Positions 1-5,955 of a DNA stretch of 25,480 nt are shown here, piece after piece. Source of the DNA: a virus; the IMG/VR virus record IMGVR_UViG_3300032242_001861, positions 1 through 25,480 of that record; one strand, given 5' to 3'. Both the position numbers and the translations under genes were made by a program. The number at the start of each line of letters is the position of its first letter. Position 1 is the first letter of the stretch. Under the pieces are notes generated by a model, which was not told the origin of the DNA, did not search any database, and worked only from the letters and a program-made list of their open reading frames with translations.

Positions 1-255
1 ATCTTCGTGGGCGGCTGCACCCAAATTGATCGAGAACCGCGTCGTGTCAGCCGAGTAGAGGAAGCTGACAAGCTGGTCAATGTGCGGGAATATTTTGTTG
101 TACTGAGCAGGGCTCTCCTCGGGGGCGGACCCGAAGAGATAATAGGATTTCAACGAGGAGTAATCCGCGCGGCGGGTCTCACGAGAGACCAAGCACTTGC
201 GGATCAAGTCTTGGTAAAACGACTCACGGTCGTTGTGGTCCTTTGGGATGATCAT
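1..255 (-). CDS. Portal protein, N-terminal part (runs off left edge)
   Basis: Reading leftward from an ATG at 255-253, an open frame of 85 codons continues in phase to base 1, so the gene is cut by the window edge. The start overlaps the stop of the preceding gene as ATGA, which implies translational coupling. The peptide starts MIIPKDHNDRESFYQDLIRK and continues through FPHIDQLVSFLYSADTTRF. A charged N-terminal helix followed by a 'hIdqlvsfLYs...t.f' stretch is typical of podovirus-type portal proteins. The position downstream of the large terminase on the same strand fits: the portal would form the dodecameric ring through which the terminase packages DNA. Only the N-terminus is visible, so the name rests on a short match plus synteny. 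Confidence 0.62.
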   Translation of the reverse strand, partial: MIIPKDHNDRESFYQDLIRKCLVSRETRRADYSSLKSYYLFGSAPEESPAQYNKIFPHIDQLVSFLYSADTTRFSINLGAAAHED

Positions 256-719
256 TTGTCAAGCTTCAGGTTGTCGTGGTCAGCGTAGTAGCTGGCCGCC
301 ATTGGTCCGCGCGTGAGATTAGCATCTTTGGGAGAAAAGCCAACTTGCTCGTCTCTGACGGGCTTGACCATGCCGCCAAGCATACTCTGCATGTTGTATT
401 TGCCCGCCTCTCCCCACATAACGGCGCTGCCGGGCCGGTCAGCCGGGGGCTGTTCGGGGACGGGGGCATTGTTGCGGGCCAGGTAGCCGGTCTGGTGCTC
501 GCCTTCTTTCGTGGACTTGATGTCCGTCATGTTGAAATCGCTGGCGAGCTTTTTGATGTTGGTGTCATTACGTTTGGAACGGCCACCAATCACGGAGTCC
601 CGCATGGTAGGTGCTCGCAAAATGACCTGAGCCACGTCCGTGCAACCTTCGTCGCATACGGGCTCCCAGCCGGTAAAGTAACCGTGACGAGGGCATTTGT
701 AGTCGCGCATGATAGCCAT
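252..719 (-). CDS. Conserved phage protein with N-terminal zinc-ribbon-like motif
   Basis: This 155-residue protein sits between terminase and portal. Its N-terminus has C9-x2-H12 and C22-x3-C26 (CPRHGYFTGWEPVCDEGC), which looks like a small zinc ribbon. The rest is polar and probably poorly ordered, with short basic stretches (GGRSKRND, NIKKLASDF). The start at 719 is favoured because AAGGGG lies 5 bases upstream, directly after the previous stop codon. The stop overlaps the portal ATG. I do not recognise a function. The position suggests a role in packaging or head assembly, but that is inference only. Confidence 0.72.
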   Translation of the reverse strand: MAIMRDYKCPRHGYFTGWEPVCDEGCTDVAQVILRAPTMRDSVIGGRSKRNDTNIKKLASDFNMTDIKSTKEGEHQTGYLARNNAPVPEQPPADRPGSAVMWGEAGKYNMQSMLGGMVKPVRDEQVGFSPKDANLTRGPMAASYYADHDNLKLDK

Positions 720-728
720 AACATCCCC

Positions 729-1121
729 TTACTTGTTGAACTGTTCATCGAAACTGGGCTTAGAGTAGTCTGACTTGTTCTTGATCCCAACTCTCAAGGC
801 GATCTTTCCGCCGTCAGTTGTCAGGTTCATACTTTTGGCTAATCTGGGCCGGGGTTCCTGCCGGTAAATTAGCCGACGCTTGTTACCCTTATCATATACC
901 ATAACCACGTCGCCACGGGTCATACGCTCCAGCGCTCTGCTCACGGCGATTTGGGTGTGCTCGCTCATTGGAGTGTCCTTGATGTGGAACACGCGTTTGA
1001 GAAGCGACATGCTTAACCCTGACAGCTCCGCAAACATGGCAATGCTCAGCGTCTTGTCCTGGTCTTTCCAGAACCGTTCCATCTGGCGGTAGATTTCCGC
1101 CTTGCTGAGAATTGTCATCAT
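729..1121 (-). CDS. Hypothetical protein with helix-turn-helix-like N-terminal half
   Basis: This 130-residue protein starts at the ATG at 1121, whose ATGA overlaps the terminase stop codon. A longer in-frame extension into the terminase gene is possible but has no supporting ribosome binding site. Residues about 23-70 (TLSIAMFAELSGLS..LLKRVF.. through ..VSRALERM) read like a helix-turn-helix in which a recognition helix is followed by a charged helix. The C-terminal half is basic (GNKRRLIYRQEPRPRLAKS). DNA binding is plausible, and a small-terminase-like or packaging-accessory role is one possibility given the terminase and portal neighbours. That is inference; no family name is claimed. Confidence 0.7.
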   Translation of the reverse strand: MMTILSKAEIYRQMERFWKDQDKTLSIAMFAELSGLSMSLLKRVFHIKDTPMSEHTQIAVSRALERMTRGDVVMVYDKGNKRRLIYRQEPRPRLAKSMNLTTDGGKIALRVGIKNKSDYSKPSFDEQFNK

Positions 1122-2878
1122 TGCCCATAAATACCAATCTGCTTGAGGTAGGTAGAGACATTGCGGCCCACCGATAGTTCTTCCGGCGTTATACATTCTT
1201 GCGCGTTGGAGACCTGACGCGTCAAGCGCTCCATGAGAAGCCGGGGTTGAAGTTGTTCGGCGTAGGCCGCGCAGGCCAGCGCCATTGCAATCACGCGGTC
1301 GTCTTTGCCACGGCCCGGCGCGTGGATGGAACCACCTTCACGAACGATGCCCTTCATTTCCTCCAAGGTTTCCATTGAGACGACGGTCATCATCTGCCGC
1401 TCAAAATAATCCTTGGTGTAGTTCATCATCCGTTCTTTGGAGCCCTGCGTTGTCAGCCAGCCGATAGAGTTGGAGATGCCGCCAAGCGTATCGTTCTTGC
1501 GCCAGATATAGTTAGTCATCGAACTAAGAACGTGCATCAGACCTTTGCCGGTTGCCCCTCCAATGGAGACAGCTTGTCGCTTGAGGTTTCTTAGTTCGTT
1601 AATGACGGCTTGGCCGGGTCCATTAACTTCCAGATTAAGTGTGCTATTTTTATACGCTCCCGCCAGGTGAGCAATAACCCAGGCGAACTGGTAGGTGTTG
1701 AGTTCTGAGGTTGCGAATTCAGCAACTTGGTCGAGACCGTCAGCGTAACATCTAAAGACCTGGATACAGAAACGATCTGCCCAATCGCTACTTCCGTACG
1801 CAGGGTCTGCTCCGATAACGTAATAGGCAGTGTCAATTGGCTCTTCCCAGATTTTAAGCGTGGCGAGCTTGTCCGAGCTTTTGAGGACTTCGGTGTCTTG
1901 GAAGTTTGATCCGAAGGAATATCGGTAGGCGTCAAACTTTTTGTTCTTGGCGACACGGGCGGCCTCCGAGCATCTGGAGTTAGAGAAGAACGATGATCCC
2001 GTCATCACAAAAGCATAGTCTTCCGTGGGCGGGAATTCCTGATACATGAGCGCGTCGTCTTTGATGCCTTCATGCAGCTTCCACCGCCACCAAGCGATCT
2101 GCCGTGAGTTGATCTCAAAGCCGTACATCTTTTTGATGTCGCGGTTCCATTCTTTCTCTTCGCCGGTCAGCCTGCCGTCCCAATAGGTTTTGTAGACAGA
2201 GGACTCAGGATCGACGGAATAGAATTCGTTGCGCCACCATCCGCAGAAGATAGCCCGCTGTGTCTTGGCCTTCTTGGCGGTGACGTACATGTCATGGAAC
2301 ATGTTGAACCCGCGCGCCGTGCTCTCGAACATATAGAGGCGGTCGGGATTAGTCTCTGCAAGAGATGCCAACAGGGACGCCAAGCCCTCCTCGTCGCCCC
2401 AGGAGCTTGTCTCTGTGCCATGAAGGAAGGTGATAGCCTTACCGCGCCCAAGCGTTCCCTTGGCCCTTAGACCGGCCACCTGATAGAACAAGCGAGACCG
2501 ATTGCGCAAGCTCAGCGAGTTTCTGTTGTGGGTGATCTGCGGGATTTTGTATTCCTTGGGCAACCCATCCATGTACATGGCGAGGGTCGTCCTGAACATA
2601 TCCCGGTTTTCTTCGGTGTCTGTCGTCAGAGTAGCTTGGAGGCCAGGATGAGTAAAAGTCCAGTACAGATCAAGAGCCAAGCTAATGGTAGTGATGCCAA
2701 GCTGGCGGCCCTTAAGAATGACATAAAAATGGCAATCATCCTCTAACCCTTTCGCGATCTCGTTCATCACATAAGTCTGCGTTCCCAGAAGCTTGTCCAT
2801 CTTCCGAAGGCCCTGCTCCTTGGTCTCAATCTTGAGCTGAGAGCAGAAGTGGTAGAAGTGCTTCAGGTTAAACGTCAT
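1118..2878 (-). CDS. terL: Terminase large subunit (TerL), ATPase and nuclease
   Basis: This 586-residue protein is the packaging motor that moves DNA into the procapsid and cuts the concatemer. The Walker-A-like loop is KGRQLGITT at residues 56-64. The Walker-B region is LHGTETSSW at 152-160, with E156 as likely catalytic glutamate. The coupling motif is ESTARG at 185-190. The C-terminal RNase-H-like nuclease has D358 in GADPAYG, E417 in LEVNGPG and D526/D527 in KDDRVIA. All key residues are present and the length is normal for the family, so it should be intact. It lies just downstream of three tRNA genes and is followed by ATGA coupling to the next gene. No small terminase could be named with confidence. 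Confidence 0.95.
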   Translation of the reverse strand: MTFNLKHFYHFCSQLKIETKEQGLRKMDKLLGTQTYVMNEIAKGLEDDCHFYVILKGRQLGITTISLALDLYWTFTHPGLQATLTTDTEENRDMFRTTLAMYMDGLPKEYKIPQITHNRNSLSLRNRSRLFYQVAGLRAKGTLGRGKAITFLHGTETSSWGDEEGLASLLASLAETNPDRLYMFESTARGFNMFHDMYVTAKKAKTQRAIFCGWWRNEFYSVDPESSVYKTYWDGRLTGEEKEWNRDIKKMYGFEINSRQIAWWRWKLHEGIKDDALMYQEFPPTEDYAFVMTGSSFFSNSRCSEAARVAKNKKFDAYRYSFGSNFQDTEVLKSSDKLATLKIWEEPIDTAYYVIGADPAYGSSDWADRFCIQVFRCYADGLDQVAEFATSELNTYQFAWVIAHLAGAYKNSTLNLEVNGPGQAVINELRNLKRQAVSIGGATGKGLMHVLSSMTNYIWRKNDTLGGISNSIGWLTTQGSKERMMNYTKDYFERQMMTVVSMETLEEMKGIVREGGSIHAPGRGKDDRVIAMALACAAYAEQLQPRLLMERLTRQVSNAQECITPEELSVGRNVSTYLKQIGIYGQ

Positions 2879-2892
2879 GGTCCCTCGTGTGT

Positions 2893-2969
2893 TGGTGCGC
2901 CCGAAAGGATTTGAACCTCTGACCCTCGGTTTCGTAGACCGATGCTCTATCCGGCTGAGCTACGGGCGC
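2893..2969 (-). tRNA. tRNA-Arg (anticodon ACG)
   Basis: The minus strand folds as a full cloverleaf. The acceptor stem is GCGCCCG/CGGGCGC, and the anticodon stem TCGGT/ACCGA encloses loop CTACGAA, giving anticodon ACG (I34 after editing, reading CGU/CGC/CGA). The T-loop is TTCAAAT. The discriminator A and the 3' CCA (2895-2893) are encoded in the DNA. It is the first of three clustered tRNA genes going left to right. Confidence 0.95.
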
Positions 2970-2973
2970 ATAT

Positions 2974-3048
2974 TGGAGCGGGCGGGGGGAGTCGAACCCC
3001 TCGTCTTCAGCTTGGAAGGCTGTGGCTCTACCGTTGAGCTACGCCCGC
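2974..3048 (-). tRNA. tRNA-Gly (anticodon TCC)
   Basis: The minus-strand cloverleaf has a perfect acceptor stem, GCGGGCG/CGCCCGC, and anticodon loop CTTCCAA giving anticodon TCC (reads GGA/GGG). The CCA is encoded. Two outermost helix pairs are mismatched: A27 with A43 in the anticodon stem and A49 with C65 in the T stem. These could mark relaxed selection or fast evolution, but the loops and tertiary positions look functional. Confidence 0.92.
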
Positions 3049-3056
3049 CTATTGGG

Positions 3057-3134
<78 letters not shown>

Positions 3135-3139
3135 ACATT

Positions 3140-3211
3140 TCAGTATTTGATCAAGCCCATGATCGGCGTCAGACTAGTTGAGCATAGCAACCATCTCTTC
3201 AACCGTTTCAT
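3140..3211 (-). CDS. Possible 23-codon minicistron before the tRNA cluster
   Basis: An ATG at 3211-3209 overlaps the stop of the preceding gene as ATGA. It lies 5 bases after GGAGG, and the frame runs to a TGA at 3142-3140 just before the initiator tRNA gene. The peptide would start MKRLKRWLLCSTSLTP. The ribosome binding site and overlap are the only support. No homology is recognised and the frame may be fortuitous. Confidence 0.2.
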   Translation of the reverse strand: MKRLKRWLLCSTSLTPIMGLIKY

Positions 3212-3444
3212 TCAATCCTCCATACCCTGAAGCCGTCGTCCATCCTCCGGGTTGCGTACTTGCGAGAGTACGCCTTTCCAAACCGGCTGATCAAGCTGCG
3301 TGAGGTCTGCAAGAAAGACTTCGCATCCATATCCCCATAGGCCACGAAGAAGCTGTCGCCAACCTCCATCTCCGCCAAGGGAAACCGGTACTTCGGGGGA
3401 CGCGTGGTGTAACCCCTCATGGGCACACCAGGTTCTATCAGCAT
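3208..3444 (-). CDS. Small conserved phage protein (FPLAEMEVGDSFF...RVWRIE type)
   Basis: This 78-residue protein has the pattern FPLAEMEVGDSFFVA at residues 21-35, a middle helix (SLISRFGKAY) and a terminal TRRMDDGFRVWRIE. The same pattern recurs in many phage and plasmid small proteins of unknown function; I recall it as a DUF but did not check the number. A GAGGG site 7 bases upstream supports the ATG at 3444. It is the first gene of the leftward unit driven by the promoter at 3472-3499. An alternative, out-of-frame reading of the same DNA was rejected because it lacks this family pattern. Confidence 0.75.
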   Translation of the reverse strand: MLIEPGVPMRGYTTRPPKYRFPLAEMEVGDSFFVAYGDMDAKSFLQTSRSLISRFGKAYSRKYATRRMDDGFRVWRIE

Positions 3445-3471
3445 GTTTAACCCTCAAACATTATTTACGCA

Positions 3472-3499
3472 ATCATACTGTAATAATATACAATGTCCA
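3472..3499 (-). promoter_or_regulatory. Leftward sigma70-like promoter
   Basis: On the minus strand TGGACA (3499-3494) is followed after 16 bases by TATGAT (3477-3472). Each hexamer is one base from consensus. The expected start near 3465 leaves a leader of about 20 bases containing the GAGGG site of the gene starting at 3444. It would drive that gene, the tRNAs and the terminase-portal unit. Confidence 0.6.
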
Positions 3500-3578
3500 G
3501 ATAATTTTTGGGGGTAGCGCGATGTGGGGCACTCACTTCTGAGAGCTCGTGGACCCACCTCCTTTCCCTTTGTTCTGG

Positions 3579-3728
3579 TTCTACAGTCTCTGTTTGGTAA
3601 ATACATCATTACACATTCCTACACTGGTAATAGTAGGTTTACACATGTGTAGTATGGTAATCATGGTATTCTACAGCCTACCCATGTCCAATGTAGAATT
3701 CTACAGAGCGCGGGGGTAGGTACATACA
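3579..3728 (+). repeat. Five-unit array with exact 30-base period (operator or iteron array)
   Basis: Units start at 3579, 3609, 3639, 3669 and 3699. Each begins with a related octamer: TTCTACAG in units 1, 4 and 5, and TTACACAT in units 2 and 3. The first three also share TGGTAA at offset 17 (3595, 3625, 3655). The array includes two perfect palindromes, TACACATGTGTA (3640-3651) and TGTAGAATTCTACA (3692-3705). A 30-base spacing is close to three helical turns, so bound proteins would sit on one face of the DNA. Confidence 0.6.
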
Positions 3729-3764
3729 GACCGTTCTGTCTAGTCCTGAGATTGAACCTGTATC

Positions 3765-3823
3765 TTATGTAGTATCATATATACCACATACCCTATATGT
3801 ATATAATATATATAGGGGAGCTC
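3765..3823. other. AT-rich tract with TATA-rich inverted repeats
   Basis: The stretch is dominated by TATA steps (for example GTATATAATATATATAGG at 3799-3816). It follows the periodic array directly. Such a tract could melt easily and act as an unwinding element, or it could contain promoter -10 elements. The sequence does not decide between these. Confidence 0.4.
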
Positions 3824-3849
3824 TTTAATTGCTACGTTCAAGTAGTGTC

Positions 3850-3879
3850 ATGAGTGAAAATAATTCACATAAAACTCAT
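3850..3879. promoter_or_regulatory. Nested inverted repeats upstream of rightward promoter (operator candidate)
   Basis: The outer arms are ATGAGT (3850-3855) and ACTCAT (3874-3879). The inner arms are GTGAA (3854-3858) and TTCAC (3864-3868). They end 8 bases before the -35 element at 3888, a common place for an activator or repressor site. No binding protein can be assigned. Confidence 0.35.
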
Positions 3880-3887
3880 TTTATAGC

Positions 3888-3915
3888 TTGACGGCTATTC
3901 CAAGTGTGCTATTGT
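3888..3915 (+). promoter_or_regulatory. Rightward early promoter
   Basis: TTGACG (3888-3893), 16 bases, then TATTGT (3910-3915), preceded by TG at the extended -10 position. The predicted start is near 3922, giving a leader of about 26 bases for the gene starting at 3948. It would serve the early genes from 3948 to 5904. Confidence 0.5.
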
Positions 3916-3918
3916 CAT

Positions 3919-3937
3919 CTTGTCACTGAATGACAAG
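3919..3937 (+). promoter_or_regulatory. Hairpin or operator overlapping the first early ribosome binding site
   Basis: CTTGTCA (3919-3925) and TGACAAG (3931-3937) form a perfect 7-base inverted repeat around CTGAA. The right arm runs into the AAGGGG site of the next gene. As RNA it could partly hide that site; as DNA it lies at the predicted transcription start and could be an operator. Confidence 0.35.
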
Positions 3938-3947
3938 GGGACACACA

Positions 3948-4160
3948 ATGAAATATCAAGTTTACGGCGATTATGGTTATGAAGCAGAGTGCCTCCTGGA
4001 GGAATTCGCTACCCTGGCAGAAGCTAAACGCTGGGTGCAAGGGTACACGCGCCGCGATATGGGCGGGTATCAAGTTGTCGAAGTTTTAACCTTTGCCAAC
4101 AATAATCTGGCAGGCGAGATGATCCTACATTTCAGCGTGGGAGATGATCACAATGCTTAA
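3948..4160 (+). CDS. Small early protein, unknown function
   Basis: This 70-residue protein starts MKYQVYGDYGYEAECLLEEF. The ATG at 3948 is chosen over the in-frame ATG at 3930 because AAGGGG lies 7 bases upstream of it, and because 3930 lies inside the hairpin. A compact alpha/beta fold is suggested by the pattern 'yqVygdyGyea..l.eef.tlaeAkrWv.gy...d.GGYqvvevl'. This resembles small phage proteins that pair a sensor-like strand with an 'A..W' helix, but I cannot name a family. It is the first gene of the rightward early unit. Confidence 0.65.
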   Translation: MKYQVYGDYGYEAECLLEEFATLAEAKRWVQGYTRRDMGGYQVVEVLTFANNNLAGEMILHFSVGDDHNA

Positions 4161-4233
4161 CCTAATCACTGCAATCATGACACTGGTTTCATTCGCTACA
4201 GTTGGGGCGTTAATCGCCCTGGCTTTCATCTAA
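4153..4233 (+). CDS. 26-residue hydrophobic peptide (small membrane protein)
   Basis: The ATG at 4153 overlaps the end of the preceding gene by 8 bases, and GGGAG stands 9 bases upstream. The peptide starts MLNLITAIMTLVSFATVGAL and continues IALAFI before TAA. After the first few residues it is essentially one transmembrane helix. The 8-base overlap is the same arrangement used repeatedly at 9447-11583, which supports real translation. Function is unknown; small phage membrane peptides can act on host envelope proteins or in lysis timing, but nothing here shows which. Confidence 0.45.
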   Translation: MLNLITAIMTLVSFATVGALIALAFI

Positions 4234-4245
4234 CATTGCAAATCC

Positions 4246-4265
4246 GAGCCGCTTACGGGCGGCTC
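4246..4265 (+). other. Intergenic hairpin before the clamp-like gene
   Basis: GAGCCGC (4246-4252) pairs with GCGGCTC (4259-4265) around a 6-base loop. No run of T follows, so it is not a standard terminator. It may shield or process the mRNA between the small peptide gene and the clamp-like gene. Confidence 0.4.
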
Positions 4266-4301
4266 CAGTGTGCAATGCCGCACAATTAGGGGAACGTTAT
4301 C

Positions 4302-4913
4302 ATGATTATCAATCTCAAGGCCTTGAAAGCCGTTGCGCTGTTCTGTTCCAAAGAGGAAACACGCTATTACCTGAAAGGCGTCAATCTACAGTTTCGGTCT
4401 GATCATGTGATCATGGTTGCTACTAATGGGCACTACCTGACGGCTTTGCGTCAGTCCCTGGAAGAGCCGCTCGACAGTCCGATTGCAGATACCATCATCC
4501 CAATCGAATTGATTGACCGTATCAAGCTTTCCAAGCACTTGGACGTTTGCGAGCTTTACGTCGACAAAGGACGGATCACGATTACCTACTGCGGCGCGAC
4601 CTATGCGGACGGGGCGATTGACGCAAGCTTTCCAGACTGGCGCCGTGTTTCCCCGTCCAGCGTGTCGGGCGAAACTGCGCAGTTCGATGCGGCTTATCCC
4701 GCGCTGTTCCTCAAGGCGGCCCGCATGTTCGCAAAGGACGCTCAAATCAGAATAGGGCACAATGGCCTATCGCCTGCGCTGGTTTCCTGGCTCCCAAGTG
4801 AAGCCGGTTTGGACGCTTTCGGCGTGCTCATGCCAATGCGCACAAAGGACCATATGACCGTTCCCCCTATGTGGGCAGGCGTCATTGCGTCCAGCGTCTC
4901 ACAAGCGGCGTGA
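4302..4913 (+). CDS. Truncated DNA polymerase III beta-clamp-like protein
   Basis: This 203-residue protein matches the middle of bacterial sliding clamps. Residues about 18-50 (EETRYYLKGVNLQFRSD..VMVATNGHYLTAL) follow the domain-2 pattern 'etRyyLnGv.le......vATdGhrLa'. Residues about 66-90 (IPIELIDRIKLSK) and 92-118 (ITITYCGATYADGAID..FPDWRRVSP) follow the domain-2 end pattern '.idG.fPdy.rviP'. The length is just over half of a normal clamp (about 366), with the first domain and much of the third missing. The start is supported by AGGGGAA about 10 bases upstream. It may form an unusual ring, load onto host polymerase or act as a decoy; which of these cannot be told from sequence. Confidence 0.7.
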   Translation: MIINLKALKAVALFCSKEETRYYLKGVNLQFRSDHVIMVATNGHYLTALRQSLEEPLDSPIADTIIPIELIDRIKLSKHLDVCELYVDKGRITITYCGATYADGAIDASFPDWRRVSPSSVSGETAQFDAAYPALFLKAARMFAKDAQIRIGHNGLSPALVSWLPSEAGLDAFGVLMPMRTKDHMTVPPMWAGVIASSVSQAA

Positions 4914-4923
4914 CGCCTCGCAG

Positions 4924-4941
4924 CGCCCCCTACGGGGGGCG
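4924..4941 (+). other. GC-rich hairpin with UACG tetraloop after the clamp-like gene
   Basis: CGCCCCC (4924-4930) pairs with GGGGGCG (4935-4941) around TACG. C-UACG-G belongs to the extra-stable UNCG tetraloop class. An alternative outer pairing, TGACGCC (4911-4917) with GGCGTCA (4938-4944), competes with it. No T run follows, so mRNA 3' protection is more likely than termination. Confidence 0.5.
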
Positions 4942-4985
4942 TCACCGGGCGCCATAATGGCGGACGATAGCAACGGGGACGAACA

Positions 4986-5273
4986 ATGAGCAATTCATAC
5001 AATGGCTGGACGAACTATCCGACTTGGCGGGTTCACCTGGAGATGTACGATGGGCAGAGCCCGCGCGACATCATGGGCAGGCGTCCACATGACTTCTATG
5101 AACTGGCGGACGTTCTGAAAGACCAGACGCAAGAATTTATGGAAATGGACGGCAAGGGACTTGTCCTGGACTATGCGCTTGCGTTCCTGTCGGACGTGAA
5201 TTGGCAGGAAATCGCCAAGCACATCATGGAAGCCTATGCGGACGAAGACGAAGACGAAAGCGAAGACGCCTAA
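4986..5273 (+). CDS. Small phage protein with NGWTNYPTW motif and acidic tail
   Basis: This 95-residue protein opens with SNSYNGWTNYPTWRVHLEM, an N-terminal pattern common to a family of phage and plasmid proteins of unknown function (recalled as a DUF, number not checked). The middle is helical and the C-terminus is strongly acidic (residues about 85-95, ADEDEDESEDA). Such acidic tails can mimic DNA or bind basic host proteins, but that is speculation. ATG 4986 follows GGGGACGAACA, the phage's usual site. It is likely in the same unit as the clamp-like gene. Confidence 0.75.
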   Translation: MSNSYNGWTNYPTWRVHLEMYDGQSPRDIMGRRPHDFYELADVLKDQTQEFMEMDGKGLVLDYALAFLSDVNWQEIAKHIMEAYADEDEDESEDA

Positions 5274-5298
5274 TCTCCAACTGCATAGGGGCCACACT

Positions 5299-5484
5299 AT
5301 GCGAGTAACACCTATCATTCCCATAATCCCGGCTGCGCGCGTACCAGCGCGCCGGGTCCACCCTCAACAACCTATCAAGAAAGAACAGAACCATGACAAC
5401 CGAAACAAAAAAGCCCAGGGGTTTTGCCTTGCTGAGCCCCAGCCGTCGATCGGAAATTGGATCTATGGGAGGCCTGGCCGTTAA
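5299..5484 (+). CDS. Questionable small basic ORF overlapping the KGG gene
   Basis: An ATG at 5299 follows AGGGG by 7 bases, which resembles other starts in this phage. It opens 61 codons starting MRVTPIIPIIPAARVPARRV. The last 92 bases overlap the better supported KGG-repeat gene in another frame. The peptide is rich in P and R, as expected for an out-of-frame reading of a GC-rich gene. If real, it fills the otherwise unexplained gap at 5274-5392. Confidence 0.25.
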   Translation: MRVTPIIPIIPAARVPARRVHPQQPIKKEQNHDNRNKKAQGFCLAEPQPSIGNWIYGRPGR

Positions 5485-5593
5485 GCCCGAAAACCGCGCA
5501 TTCTCAGTCAATACAGAACTTGCGTCCAAAGCCGGAAAGATTGGCGGACTTGCCAAGAAACGGCTTGTCACTGACCGGGAGAGCGGACAATGA
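5393..5593 (+). CDS. KGG-repeat (stress-protein-type) small protein
   Basis: This 66-residue protein carries two copies of the KGG-type repeat. The first is RGFALLSPSRRSEIGSMGG (residues 9-27) and the second is AFSVNTELASKAGKIGG (36-52). The family is known from stress-induced bacterial proteins such as GsiB and is frequent in phages, where its role is unclear. The protein is very basic and probably flexible. The start site has a weak purine-rich leader (AAGAAAGAAC). The stop overlaps the next ATG as ATGA. Confidence 0.75.
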   Translation: MTTETKKPRGFALLSPSRRSEIGSMGGLAVKPENRAFSVNTELASKAGKIGGLAKKRLVTDRESGQ

Positions 5594-5904
5594 ACCTGAC
5601 CGAACGTCGAGCCGCCGTGAAGGCCCAGCTTGCCAAAGCAGTTATCGGACACAAAAAACGCGCCGAGTTGACGCGCGAATATAAAATCCTGACCGCCGGT
5701 CTCCTGGCCGAGAAGATGCAAGCCGATAAATGGCCGCGCGCCGAACCATGCTCAACCGTAAATCCCGGCTTGTGGGCGTCCTGGTGTATCGCCCAGGGCC
5801 GGAGTGAAGGGCCGTCCGAAATTTGGACTGAATTTGACGTGGTGGAGCACATCGTCAAAAATCAGTCTGGTAAGCTCCAGGAAGCCCTTACGCTACCCTA
5901 CTAG
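5590..5904 (+). CDS. Hypothetical protein, helical, 104 residues
   Basis: It is translationally coupled to the KGG gene by ATGA. It begins with a charged helix (MNLTERRAAVKAQLAKAVIG..KKRAELTREYKIL), followed by a W-containing segment (GLWASWCIAQGRSEGPSEIW). No family is recognised. It is the last gene of the first rightward early unit; a perfect inverted repeat at 5927-5950 follows before the convergent gene. Confidence 0.6.
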   Translation: MNLTERRAAVKAQLAKAVIGHKKRAELTREYKILTAGLLAEKMQADKWPRAEPCSTVNPGLWASWCIAQGRSEGPSEIWTEFDVVEHIVKNQSGKLQEALTLPY

Positions 5905-5926
5905 CTCCTACCGCACGCAAGGCGGT

Positions 5927-5950
5927 CAGGCGGGCCTTAAAACCCGCCTG
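5927..5950. terminator. Bidirectional terminator-like hairpin between convergent genes
   Basis: CAGGCGGG (5927-5934) and CCCGCCTG (5943-5950) form a perfect 8-base stem around CCTTAAAA. It lies in the 51-base gap between the rightward gene ending at 5904 and the leftward gene ending at 5956, where a two-way terminator is expected. It lacks a T run on either strand, so efficiency is uncertain. Confidence 0.5.
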
Positions 5951-5955
5951 GCGCA

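Larger units (their letters stand above)
3445..3947. other. Intergenic control region between divergent transcription units
   Basis: No convincing gene lies in these 503 bases. From left to right it holds the leftward promoter (3472-3499), a short G-rich patch near 3509-3515, a five-unit array with 30-base period (3579-3728), an AT-rich tract (about 3765-3823), nested inverted repeats (3850-3879), a rightward promoter (3888-3915) and a hairpin touching the first ribosome binding site (3919-3937). The base composition is much more AT-rich than the flanking genes. Confidence 0.8.

Noticed and set aside
729-1196. Longer version of the gene after terminase, starting at 1196
   Set aside because: It would overlap the terminase gene by 79 bases without a site; ATG 1121 gives ATGA coupling.
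3212-3457. Alternative leftward frame of 81 codons over the small gene at 3208
   Set aside because: Lacks the VGDSFF...RVWR family pattern and has W/G/H-rich out-of-frame composition.
3579-3728. CRISPR array
   Set aside because: The 30-base period has no long identical repeat with unique spacers; matches are short and degenerate, so a binding-site array is more likely.
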